Made by a program: the position numbers and the translations under genes
Shown here: positions 55,427 to 64,000 of the stretch, one piece after another
Numbering within the stretch: position 1 is the first letter of the stretch
How the letters are laid out: each line of letters starts with the position of its first letter
From: Tulasnella sp. 424
Lineage: Eukaryota > Basidiomycota > Agaricomycetes > Cantharellales > Tulasnellaceae
Assembly: GCA_019633425.1 (NCBI GenBank)
Contig: WSUB01000039.1
Span: forward strand, 1-64,000
DNA: 64,000 nt
Reading direction: 5' to 3'
The notes under the pieces: model-generated
What the model was told of the DNA's origin: nothing
Seen by the model: the letters and a program-made list of their open reading frames with translations, nothing else
Databases searched by the model: none

Positions 55427-55806
55427 CACCGCGAGGAGATCGATAAATTCGCCGTCGAAAACGTCGTTGAAAATAGTGCAGATTTGTGAGATTTTCGAGA
55501 GATTTTCGTGGAATGGAGGAAATTTGCTACGAATATGCTCAAGGGTTTCGTCCAGCGTAAGTGTGGCGAAAGTGCCTTGCCCGTTTTCGCTCCGAGGTTT
55601 CGCCGAGCAAATCTCCCACGGTTTCGTAGAGCCCTTAGCGGTTTCCGCTTGGGTTTCGAAACCGCAGCGAGAACAGGTAGCCCATTTTCGCTACCTTTAC
55701 GTCGGACGAAAACGGTCGGCACATCGGTTTCGCGGCGCAAATTACCTCGAAAATTACACAAATCTGCAGCGTTTTCGACGGCGAAAATTCCGACTTCCTC
55801 GCGGTG
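55427..55806. mobile_element. MITE with long terminal inverted repeats
   Basis: A 380-bp element has ends caccgcgagga and its complement, with inverted similarity running about 70 bp inward (for example ttcgccgtcgaaaacg at both ends, complementary). It is flanked by TAT on both sides (55424-55426 and 55807-55809), a likely target duplication. The other two repeat units lack the insert at the same place, which gives empty-site evidence. It has no coding capacity of its own. The family cannot be fixed by eye; a 3-bp duplication would fit PIF/Harbinger-type, a 2-bp TA the Tc1/mariner type. Confidence 0.8.
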
Positions 55807-56174
55807 TATAGCTAAGAACCAACGCAAGGGGCTCCCGAGGAAGCAATGCAATAGTCCGCCTGAAAGGTGTGGCTGGGCTTTCTGGGTGACCTAGTCCGGT
55901 AACCATAAAATGGAATGGCGCCCACTAGTCCTCATGGAGGTTCGAACCTGACACCAATCTGACTGGAAAGGGCCACCACTGCTCTCATTTTGTTGGTCGG
56001 CTTGAAGCTCGGACAAATGGATGTGTAGAGGACCTACCCGTGTCCAAGAGAGGGTAGTGCGAACCACAAGGATTGCCGTGTCCCATTCGGAGCTCATTGA
56101 AACGAGCGCTACATTCATGCATATAGTCCATAACACGTAGAGTAGTTACATAGAAAGTCACGTTTTCAAAAGTC
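55807..56174. other. Between MITE and MYND gene
   Basis: Repeat-unit sequence shared with 52910-53300, plus the 3' flank of the MYND gene. No gene. Confidence 0.45.
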
Positions 56175-58435
56175 TCAAGCCTTCACAACCTCCCCAGCCT
56201 TGCAGTAAGGCTTATGAGCTTTCCAGTCTGCTTTTTGGCAGGACTGATCGCAATATCGAACTCCCCCGCATCTGCCACATTTCCGCACTTGGGCGCTTGG
56301 GTTCCCACAGTAGGAACAGGTGATCCTGATAAAATAGGGCACGAGGTTGAGTGAAAAAGAACGATAGGAAAAAAGCCGGGGACTTACATCTCAAGCATAT
56401 CCTCGTCCAAATGCAGCGAAAATGCGTGAGTCCTCCAAGAATCTTCATCTGGGTTCACATGGTGATCCGGAGACAGAACCAAATTTTCGACCAATTCTTC
56501 CAAACCGTCAGGCGCTTCCTGCTCTGCTGCGCGTCCCTGTCTCTCCGATGCTGAGGCGGGTTCTTTCTGAGATCGCTCATCAAAGATGGGGTCCCACTCT
56601 TTGGCAGCTGGAGTGTAGGTAGTACTGATCAGATCCCAAGTGACCTTGGCCGCTATTCCAACTACAGGTGACCAAATGACGCTCGAAACTCTCTCCACCA
56701 GTTTCAGGCGATCTACGTAAGACTGAACCTTTCGGAGGTCCCTGTCCACGAGAGCGGAGCCTTTAAACGCAACGAATAGGTTGAGGTAGCGCCAGATGAC
56801 TTGGCGAAGAATGCGATCGTCGACTGGCGCGATGTCGACGTACGTCCTAGCGTCCTTCAATGCGGTGTGGAGATACGCTATAGCTGTTTTCATGTGCTTT
56901 TCGGGATCCTCATGGTAGGCCTTGTGATCATCTATCGGCAAGTGAGTGGCAGGGAAAGTTTTCAGCTGGGGCAGCCTTACCTAACATGTTCACGCCGAGT
57001 CGTCCCGCATAATCCAAGCAGTTAAAAAGGAGACCACGTTGGATGTAGCCGCTTGGACGAGTTCGAAGACCCTTCACATAGTGGCATGAGATCATCATCG
57101 CACAAGGGGAATAGCCAAGCCGCTCACTAATTTGGCCCATCGCAGTCCTTCCTTGTCATTCTTTTGGTCCATACTAAGAGCGTAATAGCAATACGAGCAC
57201 TTCTCGTTTACGGCCAGCCAAGCCTTGGCCAGTTGATGGGCCTTGGCATATCGTCTATGTTTGATTTCGTACTTGATTTCGAGAATAGCAGCAGCTTCGC
57301 TCTTTGAATCCTCGGCTCTCAATGCCGCAATGCAATGCGGGAGCGCCTCGAACCAGGTTGTGTATGGTAAGCCCAGATCCGTTATAGATTGATTGCGCCC
57401 ATCTCTGAACTCGCCATCACCAAGGCTCCATTCGGACCGCATCACAAGGGCGTAGAGCTTCTTGCCGAGCTATATGATATGCGTTGGTCAGATGTCAACG
57501 ACTCGCAACAGCCGAGATGCGCTTACCGAAAGCATGTCACGATCCTGTGCGTTCTGCAGCATCGCTTTCTGGTAGTCCACCATGCATGTCATGAGGGTGG
57601 TCAGGAGCATGTTGTAAGGTCCTGTATCGAAGAACGCCTTGTTGTACTGGTCATCATCCTTGAGGCGGTTTTGTGCCATCATGACGCGCTGAGGGTCAAC
57701 CATCGGGGTCTCTACCGGACAATCGCGGTGCATCCTGAGGAAAACGTTTCCGAGTCGGACTGTAGTAGATCTATATAGAGGAGCTGTACTCACGTTATAA
57801 GAGCCCTAAAAGCTTCGATACGGGTGGTCAGCTCTGGATGCCTCAAGTGGCCCACAAGACAGCGCAGAGCTTCCGGGCTATCTAGTAAATCTTGATGCTT
57901 ATCGACCGTCAACATGGTTAACGACGAGAATGCGTGTTCAGCTACATGGCTGTCGGATAGCTTGGAAGCCCGGACCATTAACCCAAGCAAGGGCTTGGCA
58001 TCCCCCACCTGTGCCCTGTGTCGTTGCGCGAGGGTGTTGTTCAAGCTGTATCTTCCCAAGGCTAGATTAAAGCACCGTGTAAATGAAAGCAGGTGAAGGG
58101 TGATATAAGAGAAGGCTCGCATGCATGGCACAATACCGTTACGCAATACGTAAAGACCGCGTCGTCTGACTGGGCATTTGACGCGATGCGAACGATGTCG
58201 TCCGCTGCGTTATCAGCGACACTGATTCTTTCCTTGGGTCCGCCATGAGCCGTCATAATTGACAAAGCTCGTAAAATAACGACGTGGAGGTTTGAGTACT
58301 GAAGGGCATCGGTTAAGAGCCGGATCACGCCTGGTCGCCCAGTTCGCTTCAGTCACCCGATACAGCCCGCCGTAAAATGAAAGAAAACGAACCCTTTTCA
58401 GCGAGCTTTGACCGTAGGACTGAGTCTTTCGACAT
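56175..58435 (-). CDS. MYND-type zinc finger protein with helical-repeat body
   Basis: A multi-exon minus-strand gene starting MSKDSVLRSKLAEKG, then VIRLLTDALQYSNLHVVILR. The body is helical and armadillo-like (SPEALRCLVGHLRHPELTTR). Later come a TPR-like stretch (RRYAKAHQLAKAWLAVNEKC) and an acidic region (DERSQKEPASASERQGRAAE). The last exon holds a complete MYND finger: CSYC, KCGRC, YCDQSC and HKPYC give C-x2-C, C-x2-C, C-x3-C and H-x3-C. MYND fingers bind proline-rich partners. The layout matches a large family of uncharacterised mushroom proteins. Exon borders near 57480-57790 and 58060-58150 were read from donor and acceptor sites but not all were checked. Its 3' end has been copied into 53303-53830. 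Confidence 0.75.
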
Positions 58436-58540
58436 CTTTCCAAAAATAACACTATAAAAGATTATAAAGCGAATCAGATCAGACTTCCCTCTACACGGGC
58501 CCAAATTCAAGCGAGAGTAGATCGAAGCCCAAACTCAAGC

Positions 58541-58827
58541 TCACCACAACGCGCCCATCATCTTCTCGTCTTTCTTGATCCACAAGTCCTTCAACTGACT
58601 CCATATCTTTTGGAAATTTTCATAGCATATTTGCAACCCTTGGACCGTGTCCAAATCTATCAGGGGGAACAAAGGAGCGTCAGTCCTGGAGCGAGTCGAA
58701 AGACTCGCGTCGAAGGGTAAAACGAGCCTGGCAATCTTTGTCGGATTCGAACGATTTCGGCCGCTTCTTTAAGTGACGGAGCAGCTGCAACAGCTTGTAA
58801 AAGGGGTTTCTCCTTTGCGGGAGCCAT
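58541..58827 (-). CDS. Small 71-residue protein with a GC-AG intron
   Basis: From an ATG at 58827, MAPAKEKPLLQAVAAAPSLK continues to 58728. A 71-nt intron beginning GC and ending TAG (58727-58657) joins DLDTVQGLQICYENFQKIWS and then DLWIKKDEKMMGALW with a stop at 58541. The two exons sum to 216 nt. The downstream part looks like one amphipathic helix. I do not recognise it. It lies 105 nt from the MYND start codon, and the F-box gene on its other side ends at 59139. An upstream exon cannot be excluded. Confidence 0.4.
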
Positions 58828-59138
58828 CAGGTCGTGCCCAGTTGGAAGAGAGTTCGTGGGGCGCGCGGAACGGCTTTTACGGAGATTTCGCTTATTCACT
58901 CAGGCACGGCGTCGTTCCCCAATGGCAAGATACGAAGGCATTTCATGACGGGGTTTCCAAAAAAAACATCAAGGCTATCAAGTTGACTCAAAAACAAAGA
59001 CTGAGGACACGAACGAAACGTGGAAAAGATAGGATATAATAATGGAACTACAATAAGCCCGGTTGTTAGTGTCCGTCAACTAACGAGGAGCAAAAAGTCG
59101 CGGGTTGCGTACGTACGAAGAGCATTCATGTTTCGGTT
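58828..59138. other. Intergenic
   Basis: This holds the 3' flank of the F-box gene and the likely promoter of the small gene. Nothing else is recognised. Confidence 0.4.
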
Positions 59139-60701
59139 TCAACGCTTGCACTTTTCGCACGCGCATTTGCCCTTTGTCCTCATCTCGGTAATTGCACCCG
59201 CAAGCTCCCTAACCATTGGATCCATCGGAGGCTTTGAATATGTCGACTCGATCATAGGGCAGTACGTCACTACGTAACGTCCGATCCGCTTCGCGACGCC
59301 AGGGTCGGCGATTGGCCCGTTGAATGTTCCAAGACTACGAATGGACGGCATAACGGCGTCGGGCGGTTGGTCGTTGAGTTTCAAGACCGCGTCGTGCTCG
59401 TAGTTCTTGAAGGGAACGCAAAGGCGGGTTAAGGTAGGGGGAAAGTTCGCGGCAAAGGTCGGTAGGAGGGATAGGCATATCCCAGAGTAGTTGTCTGGTG
59501 CAATGCCTTCGCAGATATTCAGCTCGACCATCTTCCTCCAACTTTTGCCCATGTCTACTATGTCATTAGCTCCCCAATGACCCACCAATGCGTTGTTGCA
59601 GATGATTTCCAGTTTTGTGAGAGCTTCGCAGCCCAAGAGGGGTCGAAGGGAGCTGACAGGAATCCAGATGGACGTCGAGCTTCCGGCTTTCGCAGTTGGT
59701 GTTATGCCGAGACGAAGGTTCTCCATCAAAGGTCCGAACTCCGCTATGCCCTGCAGAGCGCTCTCTAGCTCCGTTGATTGATCAGGTCTCTGGAGCCTCA
59801 TGCTGATGTCCAACTGGCGGAGATGAGGGAGGGCGGGCAACACATCCCGGAGACTTTGAGGCGTGAACGAGATTTGAGGGGCACGTAGTTCGACCAGATC
59901 ACTCTGTTTATTCATGAGGGTGAGGAGAGGGGGTTCGGTGTAAAAGACGTTGGTCAGGGTCAACTTGAAGTGCTTGAGCTTGATATCGGGTAGTGAAGCG
60001 AAGACGTAAAGGATCGAGGGGCAGACTTTGGATGCCTTTGGTTTGAGAGAAAGTACCAGTGTGTGGAGTGATGAAGAGGTAAAGAGCACCAGAGTTTGGA
60101 GGAATACGACGCTGTTTTCGACCTCGCTGTCAATGACCCAGTTGACCGCGGTGAGGCGAGGAAAGAGGGGGCCAAAGCGTAACACTGTACAGCGTTGGTG
60201 AAGAACAAATGCTAGAGAGACTGGCATTGGAGTTTCTGTTTCTGGAAGCGCGAACGAGCGAACGCGCTTCGCGTAGAATCGAAAGCGATGGTAGTGGTCG
60301 TCGGTAAGGGCGTCGGCAAGATGCTGCATCGGAAAGGCATTAGAGTGAGCAGAAACATACATGATACCAGCAATCCCCGACTCACATAACATTTTCCGTC
60401 TGGAGCACGGCGAATGCACGGCAGGACGGTATATAGAGGGACCATGCTGGTCGTGTCGGCCCAGATGGGATCGAGGGCGAGTTCGCTCCAGGTCTTGCAG
60501 ACGCGAGCAGCTGAGATAAGGTCATTATTTGAGCAAAAACTGAATACAATTTTGAGAATTTCAGGGAGGAGCACTGGACTGGTCGTGATGCCGTTCTCGT
60601 CAGCGCGGCCTGCGGGCGAAGCACGTCAGGTAAGGTCATCGAAATCATTTGATATTTTGTCAAGAAAGAAAAGATCACGTACCTAGGAGATAGTCGAGCA
60701 T
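59139..60701 (-). CDS. F-box protein with leucine-rich-repeat-like body
   Basis: Exons 60701-60683, 60609-60386 and 60323-59139 total 1428 nt, giving 475 residues. After MLDYLLGRADENG comes the F-box: LLPEILKIVFSFCSNNDLIS, ARVCKTWSELALDPIWAD. The long last exon has irregular leucine-rich repeats (LHTLVLSLKPK, LPDIKLKHFKLTLTN, LPHLRQLDISM, CEALTKLEIICNN), typical of the large fungal F-box families. The C-terminus ends in CACEKCKR. Such proteins bind Skp1 and present substrates to SCF ubiquitin ligases. The target is unknown. The gene diverges from the CorA-type gene across about 200 bp. Confidence 0.85.
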
Positions 60702-60917
60702 AGAAGGCTCCAAGGTAAGCCTGTCTAGCCGGGTGACTAGGTAGTCGACGTCGGGCGGTGGCAGTACTGATCGAGGATTTCCGGATTCGACTCCCTTGAG
60801 AGGGTTGGATCTGACGACATTCCGCTTACCAGACTTTGGTGGTCGCCACATCTCCGAAGGTACACCCTGGTTCCTCCAGTCGGTAGTGGGCGTGGTTGAG
60901 CTGTCTGAAATTCAGGC
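60702..60917. promoter_or_regulatory. Shared promoter of F-box and CorA-type genes
   Basis: Only 216 bp separate the two divergent start codons chosen. No clear TATA box. Confidence 0.35.
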
Positions 60918-63545
60918 ATGGCGGTCAGGCTTGAAATGGGGAAGGGGTCAGGGCCGTCCTTCCCGCAATTCCCGCGGTTCGAATCTCCGGACATTCGCAC
61001 GTAGCCACGGTTCCGTCTCCACCAACTGCCTGGGAGCGGAGACTTCGATAACAGCATGCATCGGCCACGCTGTCAGTGTGTCTTCCAAGTTCTGAGAATG
61101 AAAAGAGAACGCAATATACTGATGACGATTCTCCTCCCAGGTGTCTTCTTACGGCTCCCGGTGTTCAACCTATCGCAAAACTTCCGACATCAATTACGCC
61201 CCTATAGCTTCGTCGGAGTTCCACCTACACGGGGAAATGCCCACGCACATCCACGGGCTACTCTTGGACGGCGTCGGGAGCTTTTGGAGCATTTGAACTC
61301 GCCACTTGCACCATACATCCGGCGGGCCGGCTACATCCAGACCCGGCACATTACTTCTTCCGAACCTGTTTCGGACCCGGCGCATACCACGACTTACATC
61401 AATCTACCAGGATCTGAACCCGGTGTCGATCCCAGGCGAGATTCAGACGAGTATGCTCACATCACTGCCGACTGCCGAGTCGACGTCATCGACTACTCGC
61501 GTGATAAAGTTGCGACGCAAGAACTGGACAACAACGGCATCATTAACCTTCTGACCCAAAACGGGAGGAACAGACCATCTTGGGCAAAAGTTCGGTGGAT
61601 CAACATCAAAGGCATTGACTGGTCAGTAATTAGGACGCTGAGTCTAACCTATGGTACGTGGCTTTTTTGGGGGCTCATCACACAAGGTTGCTGATACCCG
61701 CTACCCAGGATTGGTATGGATATGAATAACGATTTTCCAGCAGTTTTCCTAACATCCGTAAAGCACCCCCTAGCACTGGAAGACGTCCTTCACTCTCGCG
61801 ACTACCGGAGCAAAGTAAGCCGGAGACCACGTCACGCACGTGTTCACGGCCAGTTAGACATTTAACACGCGGATTATAGATTGACTACTACAAAGACCAA
61901 CTTTTCGTCAAGGCCTTTGCTCTTGTATTGCCTCAGGAGGGCACTCCATCGAAAGAGGACGAATCGCCGAAGGTGCCCGCGCCTGAGCTCGAGGAAGACC
62001 ACCGTGGACAGCAGTACATAGCTCCGCAATCATCAGTGAGCGGCTCTTTCGTCTAGAGCCATACTGTGTACACTGATATTTTATGACACCCGGCTTAGAC
62101 TGAGGTACGAAGGAAGATTGCTCGTCGAACCAATTGGGCAAAGAAGCTCAATGTCCACGAGCGCAATATTTACATGTTCATGTTTCGAGATGGTATGGCG
62201 TTCATGTCGACACTTTTTACATGTAGCATATGGCCGAACTTGGCTCTCTCGTAGGTACATTTATTACCCTACATGAAGCGCAAGACTCCGTCTACGACCA
62301 ATCCCTCAAGGATCGACTTCAAGAGCCAGCTAGCCTCCTTCGCACCACCAGTGGCGAGTTTTTCACGCGTTTTGCATCTATCATGGCATTATGACTTACT
62401 GAGGCGACCACGCAGATGTCTCCGTGCTTCTTCACTCTGTTCTTGACCTGGGTATGACCGATTCACCCTTGTCTCTCCCCAAGATTCACTCCCTGACGCA
62501 CATCTCTCATAGTGTCTGATCACGCTGTCCAAGTGGTAGACGCTATTCACGAACAGATCCTTCATCTTGAGCGCGAGACACTCTCACGTCCCAGTATGGG
62601 TGCAGTTAAACTTCGTAAGCACGTTGTGGCCTTCATGCCATTACAGGCTCGCTCTGATTCTCCTATCTTGATGACACCGAAACTCTCAAGTGCACATGCT
62701 TTCTGCCGACGTAACGCTTCACAGACGCACCATAACACCGCTGAAGACGCTCGTTTACGGGCTCAGGCAGTACGACCTTGAAAGATGCACGGCGTTGGTG
62801 GCGTCAGCCGATGGGACACCCGAGCCAACCAACAACAAAGTTCTACCTTTTATGAGTCACAACAGTAAAGTATATCTTGCCGGTATGAAACATGATGAGC
62901 TCATTGATATGTCCGAGAGACTGACAGACGTTTCATTTGATCAGACGTTCATGACCACCTGGAATATGTCCTTGCCTCTCTCGAAACCTTCGAAACTATC
63001 GCCGAGAACCTCATCAGCTACTGCTTCAATGTGCGTCTTTTCCCATATCTCTACCTCGCAATCAAGGTACTGATGTTGACATCTCTTGCATATCGACGAA
63101 AGGCGCTATCCTACGCAACAAACCAAACCATGCGCCGTCTCACCCTCGCAACCATCGTCTTCTTCCCTCTAACAATCCTTACATCCTACTTTGGAATGAA
63201 CTTTGAGGAAATGCCGTCCATCAATAACTCCGAGTTGCTGTGAGGACGAACCGGCTGGCCGATCTAACCAACGTGGGCTTACGCTGACTGTCGGGATTCT
63301 TCCTTAAATTCAGATTCTGGAGAATTGCCGTCCCCGTCACACTTGGGATGATATTCCTATTCAACTGGAGAGATCTCGCGAGACTGGGGAAGTTGCCATT
63401 CTCTCGACACGGAATACGAAGGGTGAGTGTTGATGTAAGCAAAGGGTCTGAACATGGAGCTAACCGCGAGTCCAGCTCTTTCGAAGGAAATCTAGCCGCT
63501 CGGGTGCACACGCGCATGAAATCTCACGGAGATTTTGATCTTTGA
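60918..63545 (+). CDS. CorA-type metal ion transporter
   Basis: The 5' end is uncertain: I chose an ATG at 60918 (MAVRLEMGKGSG) joined through an intron to 61055, but an ATG at 61056 is also possible. The cytosolic domain holds DSDEYAHITADCRVDVIDYS, WAKVRWINIKGIDWSVIRTL and HPLALEDVLHSRDYRS, a signature of the CorA family. RNIYMFMFRDGTFITLHEAQ follows, and long helices run to the membrane. The first membrane segment reads LATIVFFPLTILTSYFGMNF, with the family's selectivity motif GMN; the second is AVPVTLGMIFLFNW after an intron. The tail ends VHTRMKSHGDFDL. CorA proteins form pentameric channels for magnesium or related ions. The C-terminal exons (63095 onward) join in frame. Confidence 0.8.
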
Positions 63546-63653
63546 GCTCCAGACACTTTTACATTCGGATAATGTATGGATATAAGTTCCGTTACAGGCT
63601 AGACATATATACCCTTCGGTCGTGTTGTTTTCAGCCATTCGTCATCGTCATGC
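63546..63653. other. Short spacer between convergent stops
   Basis: Only 108 bp separate the stop codons of the two CorA-type genes. Confidence 0.5.
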
Positions 63654-64000
63654 TCACGCTCGGTGGTTCTTCAACACACTTCCACCAATTCCAATCCCAA
63701 GTCTCGTATGGGCCTGCACCACGTTCGAGCAAGAAATATCCGTTAAGGTGTGGGGAGCTGTTAACAAAATGAAACTCACCCTACGGAACCTCTGCGGCAA
63801 ATCTCGAACCGCGAACATGTACTTGAAGCCACGAACGACGTCGGACCAACAGAATAACAGGATAAGCGCTGCCATGCAAGGTATGGCAATCTTCCAGAAC
63901 CTGAAAACGCATTCGGTAAAATTATTAACCGAATCAGCCCCAAGATCGGATAAACGTTGCCCTCACAAAAAGTCAGAGCCCTCGATGGCCTGGAATTTAG
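63654..64000 (-). CDS. CorA-type transporter, partial (C-terminus only)
   Basis: The minus strand from the window edge reads FQAIEGSDFL, then after an intron FWKIAIPCMAALILLFCWSD and VVRGFKYMFAVRDLPQRFRR. A last intron (gtgagt...gtgcag) joins AHTRLGIGIGGSVLKNHRA with a stop at 63654. FWKIAIP and the following hydrophobic run match the second membrane segment of the neighbour (FWRIAVP), so this is a paralogue lying tail-to-tail. The GMN motif and cytosolic domain are beyond the edge. Confidence 0.7.

Larger units (their letters stand above)
49455..56170. repeat. Three tandem units carrying nuclease-like genes
   Basis: Unit a (about 49455-51380), unit b (about 51385-53835) and unit c (about 53840-55950) each hold one minus-strand PD-(D/E)XK-like gene with similar flanks. 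Shared landmarks include the stretch near 51130, 52800 and 55330 (cgccgaag...aagtgctgg). Unit b ends with a partial copy of the neighbouring MYND gene; unit c contains a MITE. Confidence 0.75.

Noticed and set aside
55427..55851. Long open frames on both strands around 55.4-55.9 kb
   Set aside because: They lie mostly inside the MITE; the inverted ends produce mirror frames, with no start context, splice support or family.
60960..60990. tRNA B-box-like word (ggttcgaatctcc)
   Set aside because: No matching A box at the right distance and no acceptor stem; it falls in the likely first exon of the CorA-type gene.
60737..61057. Minus-strand frame overlapping the CorA-type gene start
   Set aside because: Composition is that of a shadow frame and it overlaps the better supported plus-strand exons.
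1..64000. CRISPR arrays, bacterial operons, prophage
   Set aside because: No spacer-repeat pattern was seen, and the genes are intron-rich and eukaryotic throughout.

Overview
The window is nuclear DNA of a filamentous basidiomycete, most likely a mushroom-forming agaricomycete. Genes are broken by many introns of about 50-60 nt with GT-AG ends, and the families present fit that group: fasciclin, polysaccharide lyase family 8 (PL8), multi-exon F-box/LRR genes, MYND proteins and gag-like single-copy genes. Several gene models were rebuilt by hand from splice sites. Those with every exon listed sum to an exact multiple of three.

Layout. 1-4.5 kb: a tandemly duplicated unknown gene facing a secreted fasciclin gene, with copies in different states of decay. 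4.9-12 kb: an unresolved minus-strand gene, ribosomal protein eL28, and a long Lgl/Sro7 exocytosis protein. 12.1-23.6 kb: a direct duplication of a module made of one PL8 gene (minus strand) head-to-head with one 199-residue secreted protein (plus strand). 24.2-27.3 kb: two conserved genes, a Tra2-like splicing factor and PEX13. 28.3-35.1 kb: two more PL8 genes on the plus strand. 35-46 kb: a decayed, gene-poor zone with two PL8 relics and three copies of a small aegerolysin-like gene. 46.2-49.3 kb: a gag-like gene and an ADP-ribosylglycohydrolase. 49.4-56 kb: three tandem copies of a PD-(D/E)XK nuclease-like gene, a broken piece of a MYND gene and a 380-bp MITE. 56.2-64 kb: the full MYND gene, a tiny gene, an F-box gene and two tail-to-tail CorA-type transporters, the second cut by the window edge.

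The main theme is local amplification of secreted carbohydrate-active genes: four PL8 genes that read as intact plus two relics within about 33 kb, probably for depolymerising acidic polysaccharides outside the cell. Two of the four carry a paired small secreted protein whose function is unknown. Both N-gaps are flanked by identical 78-80 bp sequences and look like assembly artefacts. The PL8 gene crossing the first gap regains exactly the exon length of its paralogue when the extra 177 nt are discounted.
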